The notes beneath the pieces were generated by a model that was not told the origin of the DNA, ran no database searches, and worked only from the letters and a program-made list of their open reading frames with translations. Of a stretch of DNA of 64,000 nucleotides, positions 53,894 through 63,968 are shown one piece after another. The stretch spans positions 62,001 to 126,000 of the forward strand of contig URSC01000005.1 of NCBI GenBank assembly GCA_900550465.1, given 5' to 3'. This DNA is from an uncultured Alistipes sp. (lineage in GTDB: Bacteria > Bacteroidota > Bacteroidia > Bacteroidales > UBA932). Every line of letters begins with the position of its first letter. Position 1 is the first letter of the stretch. The translations under genes and the position numbers were made by a program.

Positions 53894-55270
53894 ATGAAAA
53901 AACTCCTGATTCTACTGACAGCGGCAGCGGCTGTTCTGATGCTGCCTTCCTGTGTCCTTCACCGGCTGGTTCATTACGGGGTGCAGGACATTTACGACAT
54001 CGATGCCTTCCCGAGGGACACGATACACCGCGGCGACACGGTCTGGCGTTTTGCGGAGCAGGCACCGGAGGACCGGATTATGGACCAGCTCCGTACACAG
54101 TGGACACGTGTGGACGGCCTGGATACGCTGATATACCGCACAACGGATTCTATCATGAGGGAGCACACTTCAACGGTTTCTGTCATCGTTGTGCAGAACG
54201 ACACTATAAAGTTCGAGCATTATTACAAAGGGCTGGACACCTCGAGTGTGACGACCATCTTCTCGGTATCCAAGTCGCTGACGTCCATGCTGTGCGGAGT
54301 GGCAGTCCGGGAAGGTTACATCAAGAGCGTACACGATCCGGTGACGGATTACATCCCGGAGCTGAGGGACGCCGACCCTATGTTCAGTAAGCTGACGGTG
54401 GAGCATCTGCTGAACATGCGTGCCGGTCTGAAATTCAAGGAGACATACGCACCGAACCCGTTTACTGCGATGGCCCGTCTGTACTATGGGGCCAATCAGG
54501 AGAAGCAGATACGCAATCTCAGGTTCAAGGAGGAGCCGGGCGACAGTCACTATTACAGCAGCATGGTAACGGCTATTCTCGGTGTCCTGATCGAGCGGGC
54601 TACAGGACGCAGCTATGCGGAATACATGGAGGAGAAAATCTGGAAGCCGCTTGGTATGGAGTACGATGCCTACATCAGCCTGGATGATGAGAAGCACCGC
54701 TCGCCCAAGGCCTACGGCGGGATAAACACCTGTGCGAGGGACTTGGCGAAGATAGGTCGGCTCTACCTCAATATGGGTAACTGGAACGGAGTGCAGATCC
54801 TCGATACGGCCTGGGTGGAAAAATGCTGGGACAAGGAGGGCATGTCGGAGTACTATGCGTATTCGTACGGTTGGTATCCGGATGAAAAATTCATTGAGAG
54901 GGCGGATACGGCTTCGAGGATCTTCCCCGATTCGCTGTCGGTTGATGTCCGTTTTGACGAGCTGAACATACCGGACGAAAAGCGGAATTATTATTTCTAT
55001 AAGGGAGACAAGCACAGGGAAGACCATTGGGAGGGTTCCTACATGACCGGCGGATACATGGCGGTGGGTATTCTCGGCCAGACGATACACGTACTGCCGC
55101 AGTACAATGCCATTATAATCTGTTTGAGCGAACGTTACAGTTGTGACGAACTTTTTGTCAGGAAATTTGAGAAATTTCCGAATCTCAGTTGGTCCGATGT
55201 CCGTAAGAAAGAATCCGAAAAAGCAGACAATGCCGATGAAAACGACAGCACTGAAGACAGCGTCGATTAG
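53894..55270 (+). CDS. Serine hydrolase lipoprotein, beta-lactamase class C fold (copy 1)
   Basis: 458 residues. Lipobox Cys20 (LMLPSC). The Beta-lactamase (PF00144) fold spans about 85-430 with the catalytic SVSK (Ser124-Lys127) in TIFSVSKSLTSMLCGVAV. HYYSSMVTAILGVLIERATGRSYAEYM gives the Tyr motif region, with YSS in place of YxN. The C-terminal part has MTGGYMAVGILGQTIHVLP, where the third motif would be expected (HTG/KTG-like GGY). Likely a D-amino acid or ester hydrolase or a peptidase rather than a drug-resistance enzyme. Closely related to the next gene, whose start lies inside its 3' end. Confidence 0.85.
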   Translation: MKKLLILLTAAAAVLMLPSCVLHRLVHYGVQDIYDIDAFPRDTIHRGDTVWRFAEQAPEDRIMDQLRTQWTRVDGLDTLIYRTTDSIMREHTSTVSVIVVQNDTIKFEHYYKGLDTSSVTTIFSVSKSLTSMLCGVAVREGYIKSVHDPVTDYIPELRDADPMFSKLTVEHLLNMRAGLKFKETYAPNPFTAMARLYYGANQEKQIRNLRFKEEPGDSHYYSSMVTAILGVLIERATGRSYAEYMEEKIWKPLGMEYDAYISLDDEKHRSPKAYGGINTCARDLAKIGRLYLNMGNWNGVQILDTAWVEKCWDKEGMSEYYAYSYGWYPDEKFIERADTASRIFPDSLSVDVRFDELNIPDEKRNYYFYKGDKHREDHWEGSYMTGGYMAVGILGQTIHVLPQYNAIIICLSERYSCDELFVRKFEKFPNLSWSDVRKKESEKADNADENDSTEDSVD

Positions 55271-56555
55271 CATCGTCCTCCTGGCCTGCGCTGCGGCCTT
55301 CTGCCCCTCCTGTGTCCTGTACCGCGCGGTGGCGTACGGAAGCGAGGACATTTATGACTACCGCGTATTTCCTCAGGATACGGTCCGCAGGAGCAGCCGG
55401 CCCTGGCATTTTGCCGAGCAGGCTCCGGAGAAAAGGTTGCTGGACACTCTTGTCTGGGATGCGGACCTGTATGTGGATACTGCCGTGAAATATCCAGGGC
55501 GGCCGGTGACGCTCGGAGAGCTGATGGAGGACGGAGGACCGGGCTCTATTATTGTCATTCAGAACGATACGATAAAGTTCGAGGAATACTACGGGGGTTT
55601 TGACCGCTCGACCGTCACCACTGTATTCTCGGTATCCAAGTCCCTGACCTCCCTGCTGTGCGGAGTGGCTGTACGGGAGGGATACATCCGGAGTGTGGAT
55701 GACCCTGTGACCGATTACCTGCCGGAGCTGCTGGATGCCGATACGATGTTCCGGCATCTGACTGTGGAACATCTGCTGCAGTGCCGCTCCGGCCTGAAAT
55801 TCAACGAGAACTACTCAGTCAACCCGTTCAGCGGCATGGCCCGCCTATATTACGGACCCAACGCCATGGCCGTTGTTAAGCGTCTGAGATTCAGAACGCG
55901 GCCAGGGGAGAAGCATTATTACAGCAGTATGGATTCGCAGATTCTCGGCCTGGTCATCGAGCGGGCAGTGGGGCGCAGTTACGCGGAATATATGCAGGAG
56001 AAGGTATGGGAACCTCTCGGCATGGAGTATGATGCCAGTGTGAGTCTCGACGACTCCCGTCACCGGGTGGCGAAAAGCTACGGCGGTATCACCACCTGCG
56101 CAATCGACCTTGCCAAGATAGGACGGCTTTACCTGAACATGGGCAATTGGAACGGACAGCAGATCATCGACTCCGCCTGGGTGGAGAAGAGCATCTGCAG
56201 GGACAATCTGAATTATTTCTATGCCTATTGCTGGTACAATACTTCCCGGCATATCGTGAACAGCGAGGGTACCTCCGAATTCTTCGGGGACTGGCACGAG
56301 GTGGCGGAGAGGTTCGATGAACTGGGTGTTCCCAAAGACGGAAGGATGTTCTATACGGTCGGATGGAAAAAGGGGAACAATTCTACCGGGTGCCAGCTCG
56401 GTCCCGGCTATCACGCAGAGGGTCTGTACGGTCAGTATCTCTTTATCCTGCCGGAGAAAAACCTGGTGATCGTCCGGCTCGGCGAGCGTAAACAGATAGA
56501 TTATCCGGAAGTATTCGACAAGCTGGCGGCAGAGTATCTTTCGGAAGCGTTTTAG
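55230..56555 (+). CDS. Serine hydrolase lipoprotein, beta-lactamase class C fold (copy 2)
   Basis: 441 residues. Lipobox-like Cys28 (AAFCPSC), then VLYRAVAYGSEDIYDY, the same opening as copy 1 (VLHRLVHYGVQDIYDI). The catalytic SVSK is Ser134-Lys137 in TVFSVSKSLTSLLCGVAVREGYI. HYYSSMDSQILGLVIERAVGRSYAEYM parallels copy 1, and GPGYHAEGLYGQYLFILPEKNLVIV is the late motif. By eye about half the residues are identical, so this is a tandem gene duplication. The ATG at 55230 (or 55236) overlaps copy 1 by about 40 bp, so both are on one transcript. A type B repeat pair follows the stop. Confidence 0.85.
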   Translation: MPMKTTALKTASISIVLLACAAAFCPSCVLYRAVAYGSEDIYDYRVFPQDTVRRSSRPWHFAEQAPEKRLLDTLVWDADLYVDTAVKYPGRPVTLGELMEDGGPGSIIVIQNDTIKFEEYYGGFDRSTVTTVFSVSKSLTSLLCGVAVREGYIRSVDDPVTDYLPELLDADTMFRHLTVEHLLQCRSGLKFNENYSVNPFSGMARLYYGPNAMAVVKRLRFRTRPGEKHYYSSMDSQILGLVIERAVGRSYAEYMQEKVWEPLGMEYDASVSLDDSRHRVAKSYGGITTCAIDLAKIGRLYLNMGNWNGQQIIDSAWVEKSICRDNLNYFYAYCWYNTSRHIVNSEGTSEFFGDWHEVAERFDELGVPKDGRMFYTVGWKKGNNSTGCQLGPGYHAEGLYGQYLFILPEKNLVIVRLGERKQIDYPEVFDKLAAEYLSEAF

Positions 56556-56569
56556 CGCTTATTCTTATG

Positions 56570-56714
56570 CCACAACGGCAGCATTTCCCGTGTTTTCCTG
56601 CCGTTGCGGAACAGGTATTTCCCTAGCCCCCTTGTTATAGGCTCTGTGGTGCGTATTGCATCTTCTTCCTCCTTCCACAACGGCAGCAAATCCCGCGATT
56701 CGGTGCCGTTGCGG
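56570..56714. repeat. Composite repeat B: two 40-bp dyads 105 bp apart
   Basis: Dyads at 56570-56609 and 56675-56714; both open CCACAACGGCA and close TGCCGTTGCGG. The spacer of 65 bp aligns with that of the pair at 26001-26144 (shared GTTTC/ATTTC, TGT, TGTG, ATTGC, TTC and TCC blocks). It lies between two convergent genes. Confidence 0.85.
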
Positions 56715-56748
56715 CGAAGAGCCGGTTTCCCGATTCCGGTAGGGAGCG

Positions 56749-59070
56749 CTATTCCTTGCGCAGCGCATCGACGGGGCTGGTGTCGGCGGCCCGGATGCTC
56801 TGCCACAGGACGGTGAGGGTGGAGACGGTCAGGGTGAGGACGCAGGCGATGGCGAAGATCCACCAGTACAGGTCGATGTGGTAGAGGTAGTCTTGGAGCC
56901 AGGCGTGCATCAGCAGCCAGGATACGGGTATGGCAATGAGGAAGGCCAGGGCCACTAACTTGACGTAGTGCATGATCAGTTCGTTCAGGATGCGCTGTCT
57001 CTCTCCGCCGAAGATCTTCTTGACGGCCACGTTCCTGCGCTCCTGCAGCATGTAGTAGGTGCTCATGGCCAGCAGGCCCAGGGAGGAGAGCAGTACGGCT
57101 ATCACCGTGAATATCAGCACGACTTTGAGTGTCTGCTTCTGGTCGCTGAAATACTCCTCTATCTCATCCCCGATGTATTTGGCCTCGAACTGACGGTCCG
57201 GGCGTATCTCATGGAACGCTGCTGCTATCTGCCCGTATGCCTCGCGCGGGTCTCCGTTTATCTTTACCAGGACAGTCCACGGGAACTTGTCTCTGGGGTA
57301 GGTGTGGTAATTGAAGATCATGGCTGAGGACTGAGCGTAGAGCAGGGGGCGGATCTTGAAGTCATAGTAAACACCGCCGATAGGGAACTTGTCGCTGTTT
57401 TCAAAGACCACTTCCGGGGCGGACTCGTCCAGCCCGAGCTCGCGGAAGGCGTACTCGTTGAGCCACCAGGAGGCCTCGGCGGTGTGGTTGTCCTGCTTTT
57501 CCCTGATGCCCAATATCTCGAAATATGCGTCATCCCCCTTGAACTGCTGGAAGGAAACCAGTCCTCCGTTGTAGTTCATGGTGCTGTTGTTGGTGCCGTA
57601 CAGGGGCGTGCCCTCGCCCAGCCCTACAGCGTCCACGCAGCTGAGCTCCAGTAGTTTGTCCCTGAATACGAATGGTCCTGAGGACTCGTCGAAGAGGTCT
57701 GTGCTGACATTCAGGATATTCTCCGTATTGTAGCCGAGAGGGGCATGGATCATCGCCCTTATCTGCAGGGCCATGGTCAGCACTGCCACCAGCATCACGG
57801 CTGTGACCGTGTTCTGCAGCACTATCATCACCTTGCTGTAGACCGAGCGGGTCTTGGTCCGGAAGGTGCCGCGAACTACGTCGATGGGCTTGGAGGCGGA
57901 TATGAGTGTGGCCGGAACGATGCCGGATACCACGCTGAGCAGGATGGTCAGAAGCACCACTGCGCCCGCGCTTGCCGCCGATATTTCCTCGAATATCGAG
58001 AAATCATAGCCCAAGAGCCTGGATGCCGCCGGAGAGAGGGCCTCCGCCAGAAGGACTGCCAGCACCATTGCCGTGACGCACAGGATGCCGGTCTCCCCGA
58101 GCATCCGCCCGATGACCTGCCCGCGGGAGTCGCCGAGCAACCGCCGCGTAGCCATTTCCTTGGCCCTGAAACCCGCCTGGGCCGTCGTCAGATTGATGTA
58201 GTTGAGCACCGCGAAGAGCAGCAGCACGATGCAGACCGAGAGCAGCAGCATGACTAAGGACTTGTCTCCGACATTCAGCCTGCTCCAGGTCGTGTCGCCA
58301 TAGAAATACAGCTCGTCCAGCGGAATCAGTTCCACTTCCTTGCTGGCCCCGCCCTTGTACGTCCACCATATCTCCTTGAAGTATTCCAGCATGTCACCGG
58401 TCTTGGATACGATGTCGGCCCCTGGCCATGTCATGATGAAGGTGATGACCGAGCCGCTGTTGCTCAGATGCATGTTGTGGGACTGATTGAGCTTGGGGAG
58501 CCATTCGCCTCTGACGATGATGTCGCAGTAGGGTATGGTGGAGTTGTCGATGTCCTCCATCACGGCCGCCACATTGAACTCGATGTCGTGTCCCATCAGT
58601 ATCAGGCCTACGGGCTGTCCGATGGGATCCTGGCCGTGGAAAAGCGTGTTGGCCATCTTCCGGCTGATGACCGCGCTGTTGGCATCTCCCTTCCATGCCT
58701 CGTTGCTGCCCTCGGTTATCCTGAACGAGAACATGTCGAAGAAAGAGGTGTCCGCTATGCCCAAAGTGCCGAGCACCATGTTCTCGCCCGAACTTATTTC
58801 CATGGACTGCTGGCTGACAAATGCCGTGGACGCCTCTATCTCCGGATACCTCTGCTTCAGGTAGGTCTGCAGATAGTAGGCGCTTTCGTACTGCCGGTCG
58901 CTGGCTACCACGTAGATACGGTCAGCGTTCTGCTGGAAGTTGTCGGTGCGCAGCTGTTTGGTCACGTAGCAGGCCAGCAGGAGCACGAATGCCATCGATA
59001 TGGTCAGTCCGGTGATGTTGATGGCCGTGTAAAGTTTGTTCTTTTTCAGAAAGTTTAGAAACGAGTGCAT
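56749..59070 (-). CDS. FtsX/MacB-type ABC transporter permease
   Basis: 773 residues. First helix at about 16-38, then a large MacB-type periplasmic domain (about 40-240), three helices with the first FtsX domain (about 285-405), a second periplasmic domain (about 430-640) and the second FtsX domain near the end (three helices, about 655-770). This is the double-FtsX form common in Bacteroidota. No ATPase gene is adjacent, so the partner must be elsewhere. Likely roles are export of a peptide or lipoprotein, or signalling; none can be proved here. Confidence 0.88.
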   Translation of the reverse strand: MHSFLNFLKKNKLYTAINITGLTISMAFVLLLACYVTKQLRTDNFQQNADRIYVVASDRQYESAYYLQTYLKQRYPEIEASTAFVSQQSMEISSGENMVLGTLGIADTSFFDMFSFRITEGSNEAWKGDANSAVISRKMANTLFHGQDPIGQPVGLILMGHDIEFNVAAVMEDIDNSTIPYCDIIVRGEWLPKLNQSHNMHLSNSGSVITFIMTWPGADIVSKTGDMLEYFKEIWWTYKGGASKEVELIPLDELYFYGDTTWSRLNVGDKSLVMLLLSVCIVLLLFAVLNYINLTTAQAGFRAKEMATRRLLGDSRGQVIGRMLGETGILCVTAMVLAVLLAEALSPAASRLLGYDFSIFEEISAASAGAVVLLTILLSVVSGIVPATLISASKPIDVVRGTFRTKTRSVYSKVMIVLQNTVTAVMLVAVLTMALQIRAMIHAPLGYNTENILNVSTDLFDESSGPFVFRDKLLELSCVDAVGLGEGTPLYGTNNSTMNYNGGLVSFQQFKGDDAYFEILGIREKQDNHTAEASWWLNEYAFRELGLDESAPEVVFENSDKFPIGGVYYDFKIRPLLYAQSSAMIFNYHTYPRDKFPWTVLVKINGDPREAYGQIAAAFHEIRPDRQFEAKYIGDEIEEYFSDQKQTLKVVLIFTVIAVLLSSLGLLAMSTYYMLQERRNVAVKKIFGGERQRILNELIMHYVKLVALAFLIAIPVSWLLMHAWLQDYLYHIDLYWWIFAIACVLTLTVSTLTVLWQSIRAADTSPVDALRKE

Positions 59071-59164
59071 GGTTGTAGTTTTTTTCCTTTAAATAACGTA
59101 AAAGGGAGCGGAAATGTTGCATCCGCTTCTGTGCACTTTGACGCAGATGGGCAGAAAAGTTACA

Positions 59165-60748
59165 TCAGAATCCGTTCAGCGGCAGCAGGACGGTCGGTAT
59201 GAGGAGGAGGAAACCGAGGACAATGAGCAGTAGGATGAACTTCCATATCCAGCGGACCCACTTCGCGTAGGGGATGCCGGCTATGCCGAGGACGGCGATC
59301 AGGACGCCTGAGACCGGGGTAATCATATTGGTGAAACCGTCTCCGAACTGGAATGCGAGTACGGTGGCCTGCCGGGAAAGGCCGATGAGGTCCGAGAACG
59401 GGGCCATGATGGGCATGGTGAGGGCTGCCTTTGCGGTGGCCGACGGCATGAAGAGGTTGATGCCGGTCTGGATGCCGTACATGGCCGAGAGCGAGCCGAT
59501 CTTGCTGCCCTCTCCGAGACCGGAGGCCATCGAATAGAGGATGGTATCGATCACCCGGCCGTTCTCGAGGATGTGGATGATGCCGGCTGCCAGACCCACG
59601 ACGAGGGCCGCGGAGAAAATGTCCTTAGCCCCTTCGAGGAATTCCCGGGCAATGCGGTTGGCATTGTACCCGGCAGCGATGCCCGAAAGGATGCCGAGGG
59701 CAAGGAACAGGGCCGCTATCTCCTCTATGTACCAGGAATATCCGAGAGCTCCGATAATCAGGAACAGTACGGTGAACAGCAGCATGGTCAGGATAAAATA
59801 TCTCACGTTGCGCCTCAGGGCAAAGAATGCGAGGACAATGTAGCAGAATGAGGCGGCGGGCAGAAGCCACGCGGCACGGTAGGAGCCGTTGCCGATGCTG
59901 ATCTCGCAGTCCCCGGCGTAGAAAACGGAGAACAGCACCGCTGCCGCCGAGGAGATGGCGAAAGCCACCCAGGAGGAACGGGTCCGGAGCACTTCCGGCT
60001 TCGAGGAGGCATCAGCTGTCTTTTCCCTCCACTTGGCATCCGCCTCGTACATGACTGACCGCTTGGGAGCGCGGTGTATCCTGTGCGCATAGTGCAGCAC
60101 GAAGATGATCATCGCCAGATTGAGCACGGCCCAGCAGACCAGCCGGTACTCGAAACCCGAGAACATAGGCAGGCCTGAGAGGTTCTGCGCCACCCCGACC
60201 GTGAACGGATTGAGGACTGCCCCGGCGAAACCCACGTGTGCCGCCACATAGACCATACACACCCCGACTATGGAGTCGTAGCCCATCGATATCGCCAGCG
60301 GCACTATCAGCACCGTGAACGCAATCGTCTCCTCGCTCATCCCGAACACCGCTCCGAATATCGAGAACATCAGCATGATAAGCACTAAAACGATATTGTT
60401 TACCCCTACAGCCCGCAGCACCCTGAACCTCTCGAGCCGCGAAGTGAAGGCCAGAAACGAGTGTATCCCGGCATCCACGGCCTTGGCCGAATTGACGATC
60501 CAGAATGCTCCGCCGATAATCAGCAGGAAGACGATGATGCCCGCCTGAGCCGTGAATCCCTCATAGAGCGAAGTCATGATCTGCCAGGTCTGCGGCACCG
60601 ATTCCTGCCGGACGAAAGTCACCCCGTCGTCTCCGGTCACGTATTCCCCTCCGGGTATGAACCACGTGGCAGCCGCGGCGATGAGGGTCACGGCGAAGAT
60701 TATCACATAGGTGCTCGGAAATTCCAGCTTTCGGTTCAGTAGTTTCAT
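59165..60748 (-). CDS. YfcC-family basic amino acid/dicarboxylate-type transporter
   Basis: 527 residues with about twelve hydrophobic segments. YfcC/DcuC-superfamily stretches are TWFIPGGEY near the start, [39 protein letters not shown] and [28 protein letters not shown]1288 members are described as arginine/lysine-type carriers. Next to ornithine aminotransferase and CtlX on the other strand, an arginine, ornithine or citrulline substrate is a reasonable inference. The -7 element (60753-60760) is only 5 bp before the ATG, so the mRNA may be nearly leaderless. Confidence 0.85.
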   Translation of the reverse strand: MKLLNRKLEFPSTYVIIFAVTLIAAAATWFIPGGEYVTGDDGVTFVRQESVPQTWQIMTSLYEGFTAQAGIIVFLLIIGGAFWIVNSAKAVDAGIHSFLAFTSRLERFRVLRAVGVNNIVLVLIMLMFSIFGAVFGMSEETIAFTVLIVPLAISMGYDSIVGVCMVYVAAHVGFAGAVLNPFTVGVAQNLSGLPMFSGFEYRLVCWAVLNLAMIIFVLHYAHRIHRAPKRSVMYEADAKWREKTADASSKPEVLRTRSSWVAFAISSAAAVLFSVFYAGDCEISIGNGSYRAAWLLPAASFCYIVLAFFALRRNVRYFILTMLLFTVLFLIIGALGYSWYIEEIAALFLALGILSGIAAGYNANRIAREFLEGAKDIFSAALVVGLAAGIIHILENGRVIDTILYSMASGLGEGSKIGSLSAMYGIQTGINLFMPSATAKAALTMPIMAPFSDLIGLSRQATVLAFQFGDGFTNMITPVSGVLIAVLGIAGIPYAKWVRWIWKFILLLIVLGFLLLIPTVLLPLNGF

Positions 60749-60752
60749 TTCA

Positions 60753-60760
60753 CAAAAATA
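60753..60760 (-). promoter_or_regulatory. -7 promoter element of the YfcC-type gene
   Basis: TATTTTTG on the minus strand, ending 5 bp before the ATG at 60748. The intergenic region of 47 bp holds both divergent -7 elements. Confidence 0.5.
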
Positions 60761-60764
60761 ATAT

Positions 60765-60772
60765 TAAATTTG
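60765..60772 (+). promoter_or_regulatory. -7 promoter element of rocD
   Basis: TAAATTTG, 23 bp before the rocD ATG at 60796 and only 4 bp from the divergent element. Confidence 0.55.
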
Positions 60773-60795
60773 CGGAAAATAAAAATCCCTGTCCT

Positions 60796-62022
60796 ATGAA
60801 TATATCACCCAAAGCACAGCATTACATCGATCTTGAAGAACGTTATGGAGCCCACAACTATCATCCCCTGCCTGTAGTCCTCTCGCGCGGCGAGGGCGTC
60901 TACGTATGGGACGTGGACGGCAAGCGCTACTATGACTTCCTGTCGGCCTATTCGGCTGTCAACCAGGGACACTGCCATCCCAAGATAGTAAAGGCCCTGT
61001 GCGACCAGGCCCAGAGGCTCTGCCTTACGTCCAGGGCATTCTACAACGACTGCTTAGGACCCTATGAGGAGATGGCCACCAAGTTCTTCGGCTACGACAA
61101 GCTCCTGCCCATGAATTCCGGTGCAGAGGCCGTCGAAACCGCCCTGAAGCTGGCCCGCCGCTGGGGATATGTCAGGAAGGGCATTCCCGAGAACGAAGCC
61201 CTCATCATCACCTGCGAGGGCAACTTCCACGGCCGCACCATCACCATCGTATCCATATCCACCGACCCGGACAGCTACTCCCAGTACGGTCCCTTCACCC
61301 CCGGCTTCATCTCGATTCCCTACGATGACAGCGAGGCCCTGCGCAAGGTCCTCGAGGAGAAGGGCGACAAGGTAGCTGCTTTCTTAGCGGAACCTATCCA
61401 GGGCGAGGCCGGAGTCTACGTGCCCCACGACGGCTATCTGAAGGAGTGCTACGACCTCTGCAAGAAGCACAACGTCCTGTTCATCGCCGACGAGGTCCAG
61501 ACCGGTATCGGACGCACCGGACGCATGTTCGCCTGCGACCATGAGGGCATCCGCCCCGACATGATAACCATCGGCAAGGCCCTCTCGGGCGGCGTACTTC
61601 CCATCTCGGCAGTCCTGGCCGACGACGAGATCATGCTGACCATTAAGCCCGGGGAGCACGGCTCCACCTTCGGAGGCTTCCCCCTCGCGGCCAAGGTGGC
61701 GGTAGCGGCCCTCGAGGTCATCCGCGACGAGCACCTGACCGAGAATGCCGCGAGGCTCGGCAAGATTTTCCGGGAGGAAATGTCCAAGATCAATTCCCCC
61801 TTCTTCAAGTCCGTCCGCGGCAAGGGACTTCTCAACGCCGTCATCACCGAGCCGCAGAAGGGTCTGGAGGCCTGGGATATCTGCCTGGCAATGGCCGAGA
61901 AGGGCCTCATCGCCAAGCCCACCCACCGGCACATCATCCGCTTCGCACCTCCTCTCGTCATCAACGAGGAGCAGCTGCGCGAGGCCGCCGGCATCATCAA
62001 GGACGTATTCGAACATCTCTAA
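60796..62022 (+). CDS. rocD: Ornithine--oxo-acid aminotransferase
   Basis: PLP-dependent class III aminotransferase that turns ornithine plus 2-oxoglutarate into glutamate-semialdehyde and glutamate. 408 residues, normal length. It starts [23 protein letters not shown], a rocD-typical opening. [19 protein letters not shown] is the cofactor-phosphate region, and [18 protein letters not shown] leads to the PLP lysine in [18 protein letters not shown]. The ctlX gene follows after 15 bp, and a YfcC transporter is divergent, so the group looks like an arginine/citrulline/ornithine catabolic unit. Confidence 0.95.
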   Translation: MNISPKAQHYIDLEERYGAHNYHPLPVVLSRGEGVYVWDVDGKRYYDFLSAYSAVNQGHCHPKIVKALCDQAQRLCLTSRAFYNDCLGPYEEMATKFFGYDKLLPMNSGAEAVETALKLARRWGYVRKGIPENEALIITCEGNFHGRTITIVSISTDPDSYSQYGPFTPGFISIPYDDSEALRKVLEEKGDKVAAFLAEPIQGEAGVYVPHDGYLKECYDLCKKHNVLFIADEVQTGIGRTGRMFACDHEGIRPDMITIGKALSGGVLPISAVLADDEIMLTIKPGEHGSTFGGFPLAAKVAVAALEVIRDEHLTENAARLGKIFREEMSKINSPFFKSVRGKGLLNAVITEPQKGLEAWDICLAMAEKGLIAKPTHRHIIRFAPPLVINEEQLREAAGIIKDVFEHL

Positions 62023-62037
62023 AGACAAGATATCACC

Positions 62038-62934
62038 ATGCAGACGACATCCAAGGTACTGATGGTCAAGCCCGCCCGTTTCGCCTTCAACCCGCAGACG
62101 GGCGGCAACAACGCATTCTCCCGTCCCGGCCGCGAGTCTTCGGCCCAGGAGAACGCCCTGCGCGAGTTCACCTCCTACGTCGCCCTCCTCAGGGCCAATA
62201 GGATAGACGTGGTCATCGCGGAGGACACTCCTCATCCGCACACCCCCGACTCCATTTTCCCCAATAACTGGTTCAGCACCCACGAGGACGGCACCCTCGT
62301 CCTCTATCCCATGTCCGCCCCCAACCGGAGGAATGAGCGCAAGCCGGAGGTTCTGGAGGTCATCCGGAAAAATTTCGAGGTGCGGCGTCTCATCGACCTC
62401 ACCTGGTGGGAAAATGACAATCTCTTCCTCGAGGGGACCGGAAGCATGGTTCTCGACCGTGATAACAAAATTGTTTACGCCTGCAAGTCCTACCGTACAT
62501 CGGAGCAGGTGCTCGCGGATTTCTGCAAACAGATGAGTTATACTCCCGTATTCTTTGAGGCTTACGACCGCAACGGTGTCGCCGTCTACCATACGAACGT
62601 GCTGATGAGCCTCGGCACCGCCTATTGTATCATCTGCACCGAGTCCATCCGCCCGGAGGACCGGGAGAGGGTCCTGGCCTCCATCACAGGCAGCGGGAGG
62701 AAGATCTTAGACATCTCATTTGACCAGTTAGAGAGCTTCGCCGGCAACATGCTCGAGCTCAGCAGTCCCTCCGGCCGCCCCGTCCTCGTGATGTCCGCCA
62801 CCGCCCGCAAGAGCCTCACCACGGAGCAGAGCCGCGAGCTCAGCGCACACTACAAGCTCCTCTCCCCCCAGCTCGACTACATCGAGACCCACGGAGGAGG
62901 CTCCGCCCGCTGCATGCTTGCAGAGATATTCTGA
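62038..62934 (+). CDS. ctlX: CtlX-type amidinotransferase/citrulline hydrolase
   Basis: 298 residues of the guanidino-modifying (arginine deiminase) superfamily. SIFPNNWFSTHEDGTLVLYPM is the opening motif. A likely catalytic His is in VAVYHTNVLMSLG and the nucleophile is Cys292 in GGGSARCMLAEIF. CtlX is reported to hydrolyse citrulline, giving ornithine, which rocD would then use; the 15-bp spacing supports this. DDAH or agmatine deiminase-like activity cannot be excluded. Confidence 0.88.
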   Translation: MQTTSKVLMVKPARFAFNPQTGGNNAFSRPGRESSAQENALREFTSYVALLRANRIDVVIAEDTPHPHTPDSIFPNNWFSTHEDGTLVLYPMSAPNRRNERKPEVLEVIRKNFEVRRLIDLTWWENDNLFLEGTGSMVLDRDNKIVYACKSYRTSEQVLADFCKQMSYTPVFFEAYDRNGVAVYHTNVLMSLGTAYCIICTESIRPEDRERVLASITGSGRKILDISFDQLESFAGNMLELSSPSGRPVLVMSATARKSLTTEQSRELSAHYKLLSPQLDYIETHGGGSARCMLAEIF

Positions 62935-62991
62935 CATAAAGATTTAACATCAAAAAGTTTTCAAAAAATTAGGCAGTAAATGTTTTTTATG

Positions 62992-62999
62992 TATCTTTG
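62992..62999 (+). promoter_or_regulatory. -7 promoter element of the str operon
   Basis: TATCTTTG, 52 bp before the rpsL ATG; the leader is short and AT-rich. Confidence 0.65.
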
Positions 63000-63051
63000 C
63001 AGCCCGTTTAATTTGACGGGAATAATGTAAAGTTTAGATTAACAAACATTT

Positions 63052-63441
63052 ATGCCAACAATTCAACAGTTAGTTCGCAAAGGACGCGAGGTTATCGTCG
63101 AGAAGAGTAAATCTCGCGCGTTGGATGCTTGCCCTCAGAAGAGAGGTGTGTGCGTGCGTGTTTACACCACCACTCCCAAGAAGCCTAACTCGGCTATGCG
63201 TAAGGTAGCCCGTGTGAGACTTACCAATCAGAAAGAGGTCAACGCATACATCCCCGGTGAGGGCCACAACCTTCAGGAACACTCCATCGTGCTGGTGCGC
63301 GGCGGCCGTGTGAAGGACCTTCCCGGTGTACGTTACCACATCCTTAGGGGCGCTTTGGATACAGCTGGTGTAGAGGGACGTACTCAGAGCCGTTCACTCT
63401 ACGGAGCCAAGAGACCGAAGAAGACAGCCGCTAAGAAGTAA
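63052..63441 (+). CDS. rpsL: 30S ribosomal protein S12
   Basis: 129 residues, normal length. The decoding-site loops [17 protein letters not shown] and [14 protein letters not shown] are the wild-type sequence: both lysines at which streptomycin-resistance changes occur are present. First gene of the str operon, followed after 33 bp by rpsG. Confidence 0.99.
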   Translation: MPTIQQLVRKGREVIVEKSKSRALDACPQKRGVCVRVYTTTPKKPNSAMRKVARVRLTNQKEVNAYIPGEGHNLQEHSIVLVRGGRVKDLPGVRYHILRGALDTAGVEGRTQSRSLYGAKRPKKTAAKK

Positions 63442-63474
63442 ACATTTTATTAATTTTTCCTAAAGTATCAAAAA

Positions 63475-63951
63475 ATGAGAAAATCGAAGCCTAAAAAGAG
63501 GATTCTACTTCCTGATCCCAAGTATCATGAAGTTCTGGTCACACAGTTTGTGAACAACCTCATGCTCCAGGGTAAGAAGAGTATCGCGTATTCTATTTTT
63601 TACGACGCCATCGACATGGTGGGCGAGAAGATGAAAGATTCTGACAAGGCTCCTCTCGACATTTGGAAAAAAGCGTTGGAAAACATCACCCCTCAGGTGG
63701 AGGTAAAAAGCCGCAGGGTTGGTGGAGCGAACTTCCAAGTTCCGACCGAGGTGCGTCCGGAAAGAAAAGTCTCTCTCGCGATCAAGAATATGATAGTCTT
63801 CTCGCGTAAGCGTTCCGGTCACTCCATGGCGGAAAAGTTGGCCGCAGAAATCATGGCAGCCTATAACTGTGAAGGTGCTGCCTACAAGAGAAAAGAAGAT
63901 ATGCACAAGATGGCAGAGGCTAACAAGGCCTTCGCCCATTTCAGATTTTAG
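63475..63951 (+). CDS. rpsG: 30S ribosomal protein S7
   Basis: 158 residues, normal length. Primary 16S rRNA binder of the small-subunit head. Starts [39 protein letters not shown] is the conserved rRNA-contact region. fusA starts 17 bp after its stop, as in the classical rpsL-rpsG-fusA order. Confidence 0.99.
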   Translation: MRKSKPKKRILLPDPKYHEVLVTQFVNNLMLQGKKSIAYSIFYDAIDMVGEKMKDSDKAPLDIWKKALENITPQVEVKSRRVGGANFQVPTEVRPERKVSLAIKNMIVFSRKRSGHSMAEKLAAEIMAAYNCEGAAYKRKEDMHKMAEANKAFAHFRF

Positions 63952-63968
63952 CGTTTAAAGATTAGCTG

